Source: an uncultured Bacteriovorax sp. (GTDB taxonomy: Bacteria > Bdellovibrionota > Bacteriovoracia > Bacteriovoracales > Bacteriovoracaceae). From it: a stretch of DNA of 64,000 nt. Of the stretch, positions 1 through 7,648 are shown one piece after another. Position 1 is the stretch's first letter. Every line of letters begins with the position of its first letter. A program made the translations under genes and the position numbers. Where the stretch lies: positions 62,001-126,000 of the forward strand of contig CAMLKK010000006.1 in NCBI GenBank assembly GCA_946480715.1. The letters run 5' to 3'. The notes under the pieces were generated by a model. That model saw only the letters and a list, made by a program, of their open reading frames with translations. It searched no databases and was not told the DNA's origin.

Positions 1-205
1 TGAGTTTTTCTTTTAAGTCAGTTGAGATGTCTGTCTCAAGTTCTGAACATTGATATTCATCTCTCGTTGCCTGACAAGCGATGCTTAATGAATCTTTTGC
101 AAGTGAGAGTGATTGGCCGTATCCCGATGGGGTGGCCTGTTTGCATTCAAAAGCATGTAAGAGAGATGACATGAGAAAGAAAAGTGAGAGGATTAGAAAT
201 TTCAT
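1..205 (-). CDS. Exported protein, C-terminus outside the window
   Basis: Partial gene: it starts at the ATG whose complement lies at 203-205 and runs off the left edge of the window with no stop. The first 20 or so residues (MKFLILSLFFLMSSLLHAFE) form a clear signal peptide with a likely cleavage site after HA, so the mature protein should be periplasmic or secreted. The visible mature part, about 48 residues, is hydrophilic and has three cysteines (in ECKQ, IACQ and YQCS), which suggests disulfide bonds. I do not recognise the family. Between this start and the gene at 462 there are 256 bases in which I see no gene. Confidence 0.6.
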   Translation of the reverse strand, partial: MKFLILSLFFLMSSLLHAFECKQATPSGYGQSLSLAKDSLSIACQATRDEYQCSELETDISTDLKEKL

Positions 206-461
206 TGGAACTCCATCACATTATTGTAGTGGATAATGGCGGGTGAAGATCCTAGGCAAAAAATATTGTGGCAGGGTCTTGAAAGTACTGGAGTAAATCC
301 ATGCAGAATTTCCTTGCTTAGTGAAAATCACCTGCAAAGGTGCCCAATATCATTGTGATCGAGGTTTGTAGAAACTTTGGTCACCCTTTAGAAAATTAAA
401 CAAGAGACGCAAGCTAAGCCATCAAAAACGTGATCGTCATTTTGGCCATTCAATTGCTTAT

Positions 462-1538
462 TTGATTATGATGAAAAGATTCATTCTCATTCTTGTTCTA
501 ACCTTCCAGCAGTTTGCTCTCTATGCAGCTGAACCAATCATTTGGAGGCAGTCACCGGATTCCGCTCCCATAATTCTTGCACGCAAAGATCATCAATCAA
601 ACGAAGAAGCACTCAATGAGTATTTCAAAAAAATAAATGAGACGCCTTCTTTAAGTGAACTTTTAAACAGAGATGAAATTGAACCTTTAAAAGTTCAAGA
701 GAAAATGGATTACCAAAAAGGAACATTTGAAACTTTAAAACCTTCATCAGCAGCGAAGCCACGTTTTGTTGTTGTGACAAATGAATTGCGTGAACTCTAT
801 GCTCCTCCATATGGTGTACGAGCAAGACGAGTCATTAATCGTCTGGAGGCAGTCGGAGCAGAAGTACTCATCCTTCCAGTTGTCCACGATATTACGTTGA
901 ATTCGAAAGAATCAAAAGAATTCAGAGAGAAATTAATTGCTCTGTTTGATGCTCAACTTGTTCTCGGTGGAAATGATATTGATCCCTATCTCTACGGTGA
1001 AAAAACAACTTATGCAAAATCCTACATAAGAAGACGCGATGTAAGCGAACTCAAATTTGTTCGTCAGTTTATTGAATCAAAAAAAGGAATGAATTTTGGG
1101 ATCTGTCGCGGCCACCAGATGTGTGCCGTCGCCAATCATAAAAAGCTCGTTCAAGACATTCAGATTGAAGAAGGCGCTTCCGAAATTCACCTTAATGGCG
1201 ACCATCTTATTAAGACTGATCGAGAAAGTGAAATCTTCAGTATTTTCGATAAAGATAAAATTCTTGTAAACTCACTTCACCATCAAGCAGTCATCGTTCC
1301 CGACAATGACAAAGATTATAAAGTCATCGCTACAAGTTTAGATAAAAATCCTATTGTCGAAGCGATCGAATTCAAGAATGGCATGGGAGTGACTTTGCAG
1401 TTTCACCCAGAACTCATGTTCAACGAAACAGGTGATAAAATTCTCAAAAAGTTTGTCGATATGACAGTTAAAAATAAACGAGCACGATCAAATCCGGATT
1501 CGTGCGCTAAGATTATGAGTGCCTTTATAAACGATTAA
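462..1538 (+). CDS. Exported class I glutamine amidotransferase-like protein (peptidase C26 family)
   Basis: The 358-residue protein begins with a signal peptide (MIMMKRFILILVLTFQQFAL, cleavage near YAA), so it is probably periplasmic. From about residue 100 it has the class I glutamine amidotransferase fold of gamma-glutamyl-gamma-aminobutyrate hydrolases: LVLGGNDIDP near 167, the nucleophile elbow FGICRGHQMC with Cys215, and the catalytic pair in QFHPELM (His315, Glu317). Cytoplasmic relatives split gamma-glutamyl bonds, for example in PuuD-type putrescine breakdown. An exported copy might instead act on gamma-glutamyl compounds or peptidoglycan-type bonds, which is inference. The first 80 mature residues match nothing I know. 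ATG codons at 462, 468 and 471 are all possible starts. Confidence 0.8.
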   Translation: MIMMKRFILILVLTFQQFALYAAEPIIWRQSPDSAPIILARKDHQSNEEALNEYFKKINETPSLSELLNRDEIEPLKVQEKMDYQKGTFETLKPSSAAKPRFVVVTNELRELYAPPYGVRARRVINRLEAVGAEVLILPVVHDITLNSKESKEFREKLIALFDAQLVLGGNDIDPYLYGEKTTYAKSYIRRRDVSELKFVRQFIESKKGMNFGICRGHQMCAVANHKKLVQDIQIEEGASEIHLNGDHLIKTDRESEIFSIFDKDKILVNSLHHQAVIVPDNDKDYKVIATSLDKNPIVEAIEFKNGMGVTLQFHPELMFNETGDKILKKFVDMTVKNKRARSNPDSCAKIMSAFIND

Positions 1539-1545
1539 GTTTGAG

Positions 1546-2325
1546 TTACTTTTTAGTGAAAATCTTCACACGATAAGTTTCATCTCCACGCCACAGTAAC
1601 TGTTTTGTTCCTGTCGTGAACACCCAGATCTTAGCGCCTCGAGCTCCTGAAATGGCCTGAGTGGCAGAGTGAAGAACACTCCAGAGATCTTTGCTTCGGT
1701 GAGATTTATTAATGGAGCCGCAGAAGAGGTAGGCCCCTTCATTTTTTACTGACACAACTACAGCACCAATCGTCTTACCTTTGTGGCAAAGAAGAACAGT
1801 GATGAGGTTCTCTTGAACACCTTTGAGCATTTTATTAAGTGTTTTCATGAACAGATCAGAACTAGAGAAATTGTCCTTCATCGTTTTTAAAAATTCAGGA
1901 TAGATCTCTGGATCAAAGTAGTTGCCGGATTTGATCTGAATATCTTTTGGTATTGTTAAAGGAATAGGCCTTCTCCAGACATTCAAGCTACTCTCATAAT
2001 CGCTGGCGCTCCAACCTTCAGATTCCAGCTTTTTAATAAGCTTCTTATCTACGGATGCTTTGCCTTTAGTGAGAAGATTAATGTAGGGGAGTCCAGCGTT
2101 ATAAGGTGATTTCGAAACCGATGTTTTAAAGGCCTTTTCTACTTTGGGTAGATCTTTTTCCCATCCTTTTGTGGATGTAATGAAAACTGGTGACATAACA
2201 AAATTCCGCCAGTATTCGCAGTGATAAAATGCAAATGATTGACCGATCTTTGTTTTTTTACTTCCTAGGGAGGAATAACAATTGAGTAAATCTTGAATAG
2301 TTTTTTCAGATGCAAGTTGACCCAT
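1546..2325 (-). CDS. GNAT-like acetyltransferase, probable
   Basis: A 259-residue cytoplasmic protein with no signal peptide. The start ATG is preceded by AGGGGA at good spacing. The last 100 residues read like a GNAT fold: a strand with ENLITVLLCHKGKTIGAVV, a second strand AYLFCGSI, then a helix with an HRSKDLWSVLHSATQ segment where GNAT enzymes bind acetyl-CoA, and a last strand AKIWVFTTGT. The N-terminal half may be a degenerate second GNAT unit, as in FemAB-like double-GNAT proteins. The substrate is unknown. It lies convergent to the amidotransferase gene and 18 bases downstream of the acidic small protein gene on the same strand. Confidence 0.5.
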   Translation of the reverse strand: MGQLASEKTIQDLLNCYSSLGSKKTKIGQSFAFYHCEYWRNFVMSPVFITSTKGWEKDLPKVEKAFKTSVSKSPYNAGLPYINLLTKGKASVDKKLIKKLESEGWSASDYESSLNVWRRPIPLTIPKDIQIKSGNYFDPEIYPEFLKTMKDNFSSSDLFMKTLNKMLKGVQENLITVLLCHKGKTIGAVVVSVKNEGAYLFCGSINKSHRSKDLWSVLHSATQAISGARGAKIWVFTTGTKQLLWRGDETYRVKIFTKK

Positions 2326-2343
2326 TGTGTTTCCCCTTATTCT

Positions 2344-2574
2344 TTAATCGTCATCAACGTCGTATTCGTTTCCACCGCCGCGAGCGTATTCCGCATCTTC
2401 GTCGTATGTATCTTCGTCTTCATCATATTCTTCGGAATGAAAAGGATCTTCTGAATCCTCTTCTTCGCTATAATCTTGTTCGTCATCTTCGTAACTATCA
2501 GTCGGATCTTCTAATTCTTCTTCAACTTCGTGATAGTTTCCGTATTCATCTTTGTAGATATCTCGATTGTTCAC
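2344..2574 (-). CDS. Very acidic small protein
   Basis: A 76-residue protein in which more than half the residues are Asp or Glu and almost none are basic. It has repeated stretches such as EEEDSEDPF and YDEDEDTYDEDAEY, so it is probably disordered. The start is GTG, with GAGGT seven to eight bases upstream; the ATG overlapping it reads straight into TGA. No family is recognised. It is divergent from the very basic Lys/Ala-rich gene at 2734, with 159 bases between them. An acidic polypeptide encoded next to a polybasic DNA-binding one invites the idea of a charge partner, but nothing in the sequence proves this. Confidence 0.55.
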   Translation of the reverse strand: MNNRDIYKDEYGNYHEVEEELEDPTDSYEDDEQDYSEEEDSEDPFHSEEYDEDEDTYDEDAEYARGGGNEYDVDDD

Positions 2575-2733
2575 ATGACCTCTTTTGACTTAAAATTGGG
2601 TTTTGGGACAATCGTATTTATATCACGTGACCAAAATATTGTAACCTAACTAAGAAAAGTTTGATTAAAAAATAAACTCCATAGATAATAAAAGAGAAAA
2701 ACTTTTATCTCATTCAAGTCTTCGGAGGAATTT

Positions 2734-3288
2734 ATGGCCAAAAAAACTGCAAAGAAAACTGTTAAGAAAAAAGCCCCTGCCAAAAAAGCACCAGCCAAAA
2801 AAGCACCAGCTAAGAAAGCTGTGAAGAAAGCGGCTCCAAAAAAAGCTGCTCCCAAAAAAGCGGCGAAGAAAGTAGCGGCGAAAAAAGCAGCTCCAAAAAA
2901 AGCAGCAACAAAAAAAGCAGTAAAAAAAGTCGAAACTAAAAAGCCAGTAGCTAAAAAAGCTGTTGCAAAAAAAGTTGAGACAAAAACACTTCCAGCGAAA
3001 GCAGAGGTGGCAAAAAAAGTTCCTGCACCAAAAAAAGTTGAAAAGAAAGCGTCAGCTCCTGCTCAAGAAGCACCAGCACCAACAATCGCTGACAATAGCT
3101 TCATTAATCTAAAAATGGCGAAGGCAAAACACGAGAATCCTCGTAAAGACCATCCTGAAGTTCAAAAGGCCGAGGAAGTCGAGCACGCTCCACTTACTCC
3201 AGTGGTTCGCGAAGAACCAAAAGTAGGCCGCAACGATCCATGTCCATGTGGAAGCGGAATGAAATACAAAAAGTGCCACGGTAAATAA
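2734..3288 (+). CDS. Histone H1-like Lys/Ala-rich protein with C-terminal SEC-C zinc motif
   Basis: This 184-residue protein has a very low-complexity N-terminal part, residues 1 to about 120, built from [16 protein letters not shown] and KKAV units like the tail of eukaryotic histone H1 and bacterial HctB/AlgP-type proteins. A 40-residue linker is followed by a SEC-C motif at the very end, [20 protein letters not shown], with the zinc ligands Cys-x-Cys and Cys-His. The tail should bind DNA or RNA without sequence specificity. SEC-C ends occur on SecA and on many unrelated proteins, where they bind zinc and can contact ribosomes or SecB. The ribosome site GGAGG lies seven bases before the ATG. 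The 53-bp hairpin repeat follows directly. Confidence 0.8.
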   Translation: MAKKTAKKTVKKKAPAKKAPAKKAPAKKAVKKAAPKKAAPKKAAKKVAAKKAAPKKAATKKAVKKVETKKPVAKKAVAKKVETKTLPAKAEVAKKVPAPKKVEKKASAPAQEAPAPTIADNSFINLKMAKAKHENPRKDHPEVQKAEEVEHAPLTPVVREEPKVGRNDPCPCGSGMKYKKCHGK

Positions 3289-3290
3289 CC

Positions 3291-3343
3291 GGTTCCAACA
3301 CACTTTTCTTGTCGCAAAGTAACAAGAAAAGTGTGTTGGAACC
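3291..3343. repeat. Dispersed hairpin repeat, copy 1
   Basis: A perfect inverted repeat with 22-bp arms (3291-3312 and 3322-3343) and a 9-base loop. The arm begins GGTTCCAACACACTTTTCTT. A second near-identical copy lies at 17875-17926 and a half copy at 25961-25974. Here it sits between two convergent genes, where it can serve as a transcription terminator, but sequence identity between copies that includes the loop ends argues for a mobile or REP-like repeat. Confidence 0.8.
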
Positions 3344-3835
3344 TTATTGAAGAAAATTTTCGACTGTCCAAATGCCAATGATGCTCAGGCCAGTGCTTTG
3401 GGTGACGACTTTTCCTTTTTCAATAAGTGCGATAGTAGGGGTTGCGGTTATATTTAACTTCGCTGAAACTTCCGGAGCGTGAATAAAAGTAAAATCATAT
3501 TTGTGATTTTTTATGAAGCTCGCCACTTCTTCTGGTGATTCGAAAGGATTGATGGCGATTATTTTTGAAGCATCAATTTTCTTATCCTCAATAGATTTCT
3601 GTAGCCTTGCCATTTCAATTTTACAAGGACCGCACCACGTGGCCCAAAAAAAGGCCGCCACTTTTTGTTTTTCAGGTGGGAAGATTTGGGTCTTCTGTTG
3701 TTCAATAATTTGATAGCTATCAACCGGAATGACTTTTCCATGTGAATCAAAATTGTTCATCACTTGAGGCGCAAGTTTCCAGATGACTAATGCGAGGAGA
3801 AGGATGGTGATGACGTTGGATTTATTTAATTGCAA
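3344..3835 (-). CDS. Membrane-anchored thioredoxin-fold protein (TlpA/ResA-like)
   Basis: The 163-residue protein has one N-terminal membrane segment (VITILLLALVIWKLAPQV), followed by a thioredoxin domain in the periplasm. The active site WATWCGPCKIEM is a classic CGPC, and TPTIALIEKG contains the cis-proline. It is therefore a thiol-disulfide oxidoreductase of the TlpA/ResA type. The start is TTG with GAGGA six bases upstream, overlapping the end of the repressor gene by 10 bases. As the last gene of the repressor-permease operon, it probably handles per- or disulfides of imported or exported sulfur compounds. Confidence 0.8.
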   Translation of the reverse strand: MQLNKSNVITILLLALVIWKLAPQVMNNFDSHGKVIPVDSYQIIEQQKTQIFPPEKQKVAAFFWATWCGPCKIEMARLQKSIEDKKIDASKIIAINPFESPEEVASFIKNHKYDFTFIHAPEVSAKLNITATPTIALIEKGKVVTQSTGLSIIGIWTVENFLQ

Positions 3836-4119
3836 AAAATCCTCTGCATAGATTTAAGAAGCTTTAGAACATCTTTGTTTTCAATATAATAAAAAGAAAA
3901 ATTCTTCTCACGTCTTAATCCTAATAAGCCTTCATTTTGCATTCTTTTGAGAAACTGTGAAGTTTGCGATTGTGACAATCCGACGGCTTCGTGAATTTCC
4001 GAAACTTGTTTTTCACCATCACTTAAAAAGCAAAGTATAAGAAGTCGTTGAGGATGCGAGAAATGTTTAAGAAGCCCACTGACTTCTTCGCATTTGTTCT
4101 TCATGATTTTCATATCCAT
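3826..4119 (-). CDS. ArsR-family repressor, SqrR/BigR type (persulfide sensor)
   Basis: A 97-residue winged-helix protein. The recognition helix is GLSQSQTSQFLKRM, and the wing is LRREKNFSFYYIE. Cys30 (in LLILCFL) and Cys96 (in RIFCN) are 66 residues apart, which is the spacing of the two sensing cysteines of SqrR (Cys41 and Cys107) and of BigR. These repressors form a tetrasulfide or disulfide in the presence of sulfane sulfur and then leave DNA. The neighbours are all sulfur-linked: a TSUP permease, a thioredoxin-like protein and YeeE/YedE half-permeases. The start ATG at 4119 has GGGG eight bases upstream and overlaps the permease gene by 10 bases. Confidence 0.85.
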   Translation of the reverse strand: MDMKIMKNKCEEVSGLLKHFSHPQRLLILCFLSDGEKQVSEIHEAVGLSQSQTSQFLKRMQNEGLLGLRREKNFSFYYIENKDVLKLLKSMQRIFCN

Positions 4120-4871
4120 AAACTAAACCCCAAACTTTTTAAAAATACTGTTGTTACAGAATAGAAGGTGACTGCCGTAAAGACAATTTTTCGAATCGAT
4201 TCTATTTTGTTTTTCTCGATTTTATTTAAGGCCCACTTTAAAACCAGAAAAGAACCTGCCGAACCAAGACCTATGAAAAAGATGTCGCTAAGTTTTAAAA
4301 CAGTCAATGCTCCATCGATTTGTGAGAAAAAAGAAATGCTGGAAATTGAAAGTATAGTGAGCAAGCTGGTAGGGATCGCTTCCAGATATGTTTTATTATA
4401 GAAATTAACTAAAATGGGAATCAACAATACGCCGCCGCCTAAACCTGTTAAGTTTGTAATCACGCCTAAAATTAAACCAATGACCGAACTTTTTAAAAGA
4501 TGATTGTCTCCCGTTCGTTTTTTAACTTCTTTCTTATTACTCCAAATGGACCATAAACTGTAGAGACCAATAATAAGCAGGAGAGAAGCGATGATCAGAT
4601 CTGATAATTCACGTTTGAGTGGCAACGAAGCGTAGTTTCCAATGGCCCCAAAAATGACGAAGGGAGCGACTATTTTCAATTCTGGTTTGTTCTTTTGGCC
4701 AATAAGGTTCATGAATGTGCTTAGGATAACTGCAGTGAGTGAGAGAATAGTTGCTTCTTTTAGACTTGCATTTAGAAGTGCCAAAAAAAGAGGAATGGAG
4801 ATAAGTGCACCGCCGGCCCCCGTTAACCCCATAACAATACCTACAATTAATCCAATGCTTACAAAGACCAT
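4110..4871 (-). CDS. TSUP-family permease (TauE/SafE), probable sulfur-compound exporter
   Basis: An integral membrane protein with about eight hydrophobic segments and the duplicated signature of the TauE/SafE family: GLTGAGGALISIPLFL near the N-terminus and NLTGLGGGVLLIPILV in the second half. TSUP proteins move sulfite, sulfonates, thiosulfate or sulfoacetate across the inner membrane, and many BigR/SqrR regulons contain one. The reading frame is open back to 4889, but GGGAGG lies four bases before the ATG at 4871, so the product is most likely 253 residues starting MVFVSIG. It leads the repressor and thioredoxin genes in one operon. Confidence 0.8.
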   Translation of the reverse strand: MVFVSIGLIVGIVMGLTGAGGALISIPLFLALLNASLKEATILSLTAVILSTFMNLIGQKNKPELKIVAPFVIFGAIGNYASLPLKRELSDLIIASLLLIIGLYSLWSIWSNKKEVKKRTGDNHLLKSSVIGLILGVITNLTGLGGGVLLIPILVNFYNKTYLEAIPTSLLTILSISSISFFSQIDGALTVLKLSDIFFIGLGSAGSFLVLKWALNKIEKNKIESIRKIVFTAVTFYSVTTVFLKSLGFSLWI

Positions 4872-4892
4872 CTGGCCTCCCATTGACATTAG

Positions 4893-4914
4893 AATATTAT
4901 AAAATTATAATATT
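4893..4914. promoter_or_regulatory. Palindromic operator between the two sulfur operons
   Basis: A perfect inverted repeat of arm AATATTATAA with a 2-base centre, fully AT, placed in the short gap between the divergent TSUP and YeeE genes. ArsR-family repressors of the BigR/SqrR type bind AT-rich palindromes of this size, and the repressor is encoded in the adjoining operon. One site could control both directions. Confidence 0.7.
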
Positions 4915-4931
4915 GTAAAGTGAGGTTGGTT

Positions 4932-5342
4932 ATGAATTCAGTCATCGGTGGAATTATTATCGGAGTAGCTGTTAGTATTATGCTTCTTTTTAATGGAAGG
5001 GTAACGGGGATTAGCGGAATAGTTGGGGGAATGCTCAATCGCAAAACCATCGATAAAGACTGGCGACTTCTTTTTATTCTAGGATTGGTATTTGGTGGAG
5101 TGTTACTACGATTTATTTATCCTGAAGCGTTTACTTTTATTGCCAGAGCAAAAAGGGAAGATTATCTCTTGGCAGGATTTCTTGTAGGATTCGGCACACT
5201 TTTAGGAAACGGTTGCACTTCCGGGCACGGAGTTTGTGGGATATCCCGATTATCTGTGCGTTCTATTGTTTCAACACTTGTCTTCATTTTCTTTGGCGTA
5301 GTTTCAGTTGTTGTTTTTAAGTTATTGCGAGGTGAAGGATGA
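4932..5342 (+). CDS. YeeE/YedE-family half-permease, first subunit
   Basis: A small membrane protein of about 136 residues with four hydrophobic segments. It has the conserved YeeE/YedE (DUF395) motif NGCTSGHGVCGISRLSVRS, whose cysteine lines the thiosulfate path in YeeE structures. The family is often split into two short genes, as here and in PmpA/PmpB and Xylella BigR operons. A GTG at 4920 is in frame, but GAGG sits six bases before the ATG at 4932, so I use that start. The gene overlaps the second half by 4 bases (ATGA). It probably moves thiosulfate or sulfane sulfur together with the next protein. Confidence 0.8.
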   Translation: MNSVIGGIIIGVAVSIMLLFNGRVTGISGIVGGMLNRKTIDKDWRLLFILGLVFGGVLLRFIYPEAFTFIARAKREDYLLAGFLVGFGTLLGNGCTSGHGVCGISRLSVRSIVSTLVFIFFGVVSVVVFKLLRGEG

Positions 5343-5758
5343 GAGGATTTATCGCCTTTATTGTTGGTTTTATTTTCGCTCTGGGACTCGGATTGAGCGG
5401 TATGACTCAGCCCCATATTGTTAGGGGATTTCTAGATGTTACAGGTTCATGGGATTGGCGTTTGATGGGAGTAATGGTTGGTGCCATTGCGATTCATGCA
5501 GTGACCTTCCGTCTCATTCTAAAAAGATCTTCACCATTATTGGATTCAAATTTTCACGTTCCGTCTAAAACTCTTATTGATGCAAGACTAGTTATCGGCG
5601 CGATGATTTTCGGTATAGGATGGGGATGGACTGGAATTTGTCCTGGCCCGGGTATAGTGGGGCTAGCATCTGGGCGATCAGAATTTTTCTATTTTGTCGG
5701 GGCAATGATTATTGGAATGATCACGTTTCAAATTATAGACTCTAAAATTAAAAGTTAA
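5339..5758 (+). CDS. YeeE/YedE-family half-permease, second subunit
   Basis: The 139-residue partner of the previous gene, translationally coupled through an ATGA overlap. It has four hydrophobic segments and the second YeeE-type motif, GWGWTGICPGPGIVGLASGR, with one cysteine in the channel position. Together the two halves equal one full-length YeeE of about 350 residues with its two-fold internal repeat. The 205 bases between its stop and the antiporter start at 5964 hold only two ORFs of about 25 codons, which I do not call genes. Confidence 0.8.
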   Translation: MRGFIAFIVGFIFALGLGLSGMTQPHIVRGFLDVTGSWDWRLMGVMVGAIAIHAVTFRLILKRSSPLLDSNFHVPSKTLIDARLVIGAMIFGIGWGWTGICPGPGIVGLASGRSEFFYFVGAMIIGMITFQIIDSKIKS

Positions 5759-5963
5759 ATGTCAGTTAAATTACGAATCATTCAATTGTCGTTCACCAGC
5801 TTTTTGAAAAAGAAACTTCATCTTATAATGACCTGATGGAAGATAAAATTTCAAATGGGCAGATCTTAACGTATCTAGTCTCCGCTATTTCCCATAGTTT
5901 CGCGTAGAAGGTATGGGACTACTTCTTGCAATTATTTAAAGTAATATTTGCAGTGAGGTAAAG

Positions 5964-7166
5964 TTGAAACGTACTGGCATACTTATTTTTCTCCTTGTTA
6001 TTGGACTGCTTCTTTCTCAAGTCTTAACTTTATTCATTGAAACGATTCCTGAATGGTATTCCTATTCGCGAAATTTTCTTACTATGACATTGCTGGCCTT
6101 TATCATGATAGAAGTTGGTCGTGAATTTGAAATAGATTTGAAAAATAAAAAACAATATGCAGTTGATTACGGTGTAGCAGCGACTGCGGCTGCTTTTCCT
6201 TGGTTGCTAGTCACCGGTTATTTCATTTTTTTTTTAATGCCGGAATCTACTACCCAGACTGAAAAATCAAGTTGGATTGAACCTTTGATTGTAGGTCGAT
6301 TCGCAGCTCCCACTTCAGCAGGTGTACTATTCTCCATGCTGGCAGCTTCAGGACTTGCAGGAACATGGGTTTACAAAAAAACTAGGATACTCGCCATCTT
6401 CGATGATTTAGATACCGTTTTGCTGATGATTCCATTGCAGATGTTAATCGTAGGATTTGTCTGGCAGCTGGGTGCAAATATTTTCATAATGGCGATACTT
6501 ATTTTTTGTGGCGTTAAGTTTTACAGAAAATTGGAGTTACCTAAAAGTTGGCCTTGGTTATTATTTTATTCTGTTTTAATGGTTTCCATTAGTGAACTTA
6601 TTTATTCTTTAACTAAAGACACCTCCGGGAAACTCGGGGTACATATTGAAATTTTACTTCCCGCATTTTTATTAGGATGCATTTTAAAGAAAGAAGAAAA
6701 GTCAGTTGTCATACCAGGAGAGGATGAACCAGGAAATAGCTCAGAAGAAACGGCCGGATTAGTTATATCATCGGCTTTTATGCTTCTGGTTGGTCTCTCG
6801 ATGCCTTCCGCTTTTGGAAAAAATGCAGAAATTGTTCACACAATGAGCACGACAACTTTAATGATTCACGTTTTGGCCGTCACAATATTATCAAATCTGG
6901 GAAAAATGTTTGCATGCTTTTGCTATAAAAGAGAGGCGAGTCTTAAAGAGAGACTTGCAGTGGGAGTGGCCATGTTTCCGCGTGGGGAAGTAGGTGCAGG
7001 AGTACTCGCTATATCACTTTCATACGGAATTAATGCACCTTACGTTACTGTGGCCTTCATGTCATTGGCCTTGAACTTAGTTTTAACTGGAGTTTTTATA
7101 TTTGCTGTTAAAAAGATGGTTACTCTGGCGATTCGAAATAAACCTGTTAAATCTTTTGGGACTTAA
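5964..7166 (+). CDS. Cation:proton antiporter, CPA2-like
   Basis: A 400-residue inner-membrane protein with about twelve hydrophobic segments. The stretch MFPRGEVGAGVLAISLSYG near residue 335 matches the RGE-containing helix of Kef/CPA2 antiporters, and FDDLDTVLLMIPLQ holds acidic residues in a helix, as in the ion site of that family. There is no C-terminal TrkA-N domain. It probably exchanges sodium or potassium for protons. The start is TTG with GAGG six bases upstream. A small membrane protein gene follows after 2 bases, and nhaA lies convergent downstream, so the block as a whole concerns ion and pH homeostasis. Confidence 0.7.
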   Translation: MKRTGILIFLLVIGLLLSQVLTLFIETIPEWYSYSRNFLTMTLLAFIMIEVGREFEIDLKNKKQYAVDYGVAATAAAFPWLLVTGYFIFFLMPESTTQTEKSSWIEPLIVGRFAAPTSAGVLFSMLAASGLAGTWVYKKTRILAIFDDLDTVLLMIPLQMLIVGFVWQLGANIFIMAILIFCGVKFYRKLELPKSWPWLLFYSVLMVSISELIYSLTKDTSGKLGVHIEILLPAFLLGCILKKEEKSVVIPGEDEPGNSSEETAGLVISSAFMLLVGLSMPSAFGKNAEIVHTMSTTTLMIHVLAVTILSNLGKMFACFCYKREASLKERLAVGVAMFPRGEVGAGVLAISLSYGINAPYVTVAFMSLALNLVLTGVFIFAVKKMVTLAIRNKPVKSFGT

Positions 7167-7168
7167 GG

Positions 7169-7606
7169 ATGAAAGAAGCGTCTGATATTTTTTTAATTTT
7201 AATGTCGCTAATTTTTAGTATTGTTGCAAAAAAGAAGATGTTTTTTGAAAACGGAGCAGGAAAGACTTTAGGATTAATATTTCTAATTTTGTCGTTTTCA
7301 CTTATCTGTTATAGCACCTTGAGTATTTTTTTAAATTGGAACTTATCTTTATTCATTAGAGCAAGTATTGCAGTTATTATTCTTGTTGTATGGTTGGCAA
7401 CTAGGTTTATAAAAAAAATTGTTGCTCTAAAAATTAAAGATCAAACTCTCATCACCATATCATCTTTATTTTTTATATTTTGGATTGTAAGCACTGACGG
7501 TTTATTTACTTTTTCTGATTGCATAATACTTATCGGCTCAGCAGTTTTGATTGGTGGTTTAATGAACCAGAATTTTTCGTCTTTGGAAAAAGAGAGGGGC
7601 AGATGA
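7169..7606 (+). CDS. Small integral membrane protein
   Basis: A 145-residue protein with four or five hydrophobic helices (for example TLGLIFLILSFSLICY and ASIAVIILVVWLATRFI) and a short polar tail. I do not recognise a family. It starts 2 bases after the antiporter stop and is certainly cotranscribed, so an accessory role for the antiporter is a fair guess only. The final codons form the left arm of a 9-bp GC-rich hairpin. Confidence 0.6.
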   Translation: MKEASDIFLILMSLIFSIVAKKKMFFENGAGKTLGLIFLILSFSLICYSTLSIFLNWNLSLFIRASIAVIILVVWLATRFIKKIVALKIKDQTLITISSLFFIFWIVSTDGLFTFSDCIILIGSAVLIGGLMNQNFSSLEKERGR

Positions 7607-7617
7607 AGGCCCCTCTC
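7592..7617. terminator. GC-rich hairpin at the end of the antiporter operon
   Basis: The arms GAGAGGGGC and GCCCCTCTC pair perfectly over an 8-base loop that contains the stop codon of the preceding gene. No T-run follows on either strand, so it is a weak or Rho-assisted terminator between convergent genes. Confidence 0.5.
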
Positions 7618-7648
7618 ACGAAACTAAGGAGAAACACAGTAAAGTTAA

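Noticed and set aside
2310..2588. 92-codon plus-strand ORF opposite the acidic protein gene
   Set aside because: It is the antisense image of the Asp/Glu codons and is full of His and Arg. The minus-strand frame has a ribosome site and this one does not.
2734..3150. Possible CRISPR array or satellite
   Set aside because: The short repetition comes from Lys/Ala codons of the histone-like protein, with no regular spacing or spacers.
3109..3378. Minus-strand ORFs crossing the SEC-C gene and the hairpin repeat
   Set aside because: They run through the palindrome and the coding strand of a clear gene, with no ribosome site or known domain.
4890..4931. Upstream starts for TSUP (4889) and YeeE (4920)
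   Set aside because: Both would lie on the operator, while ribosome sites support the inner ATGs at 4871 and 4932.
5759..5963. Two ORFs of about 25 codons between YeeE and the antiporter
   Set aside because: No ribosome site and no pattern of a real peptide.
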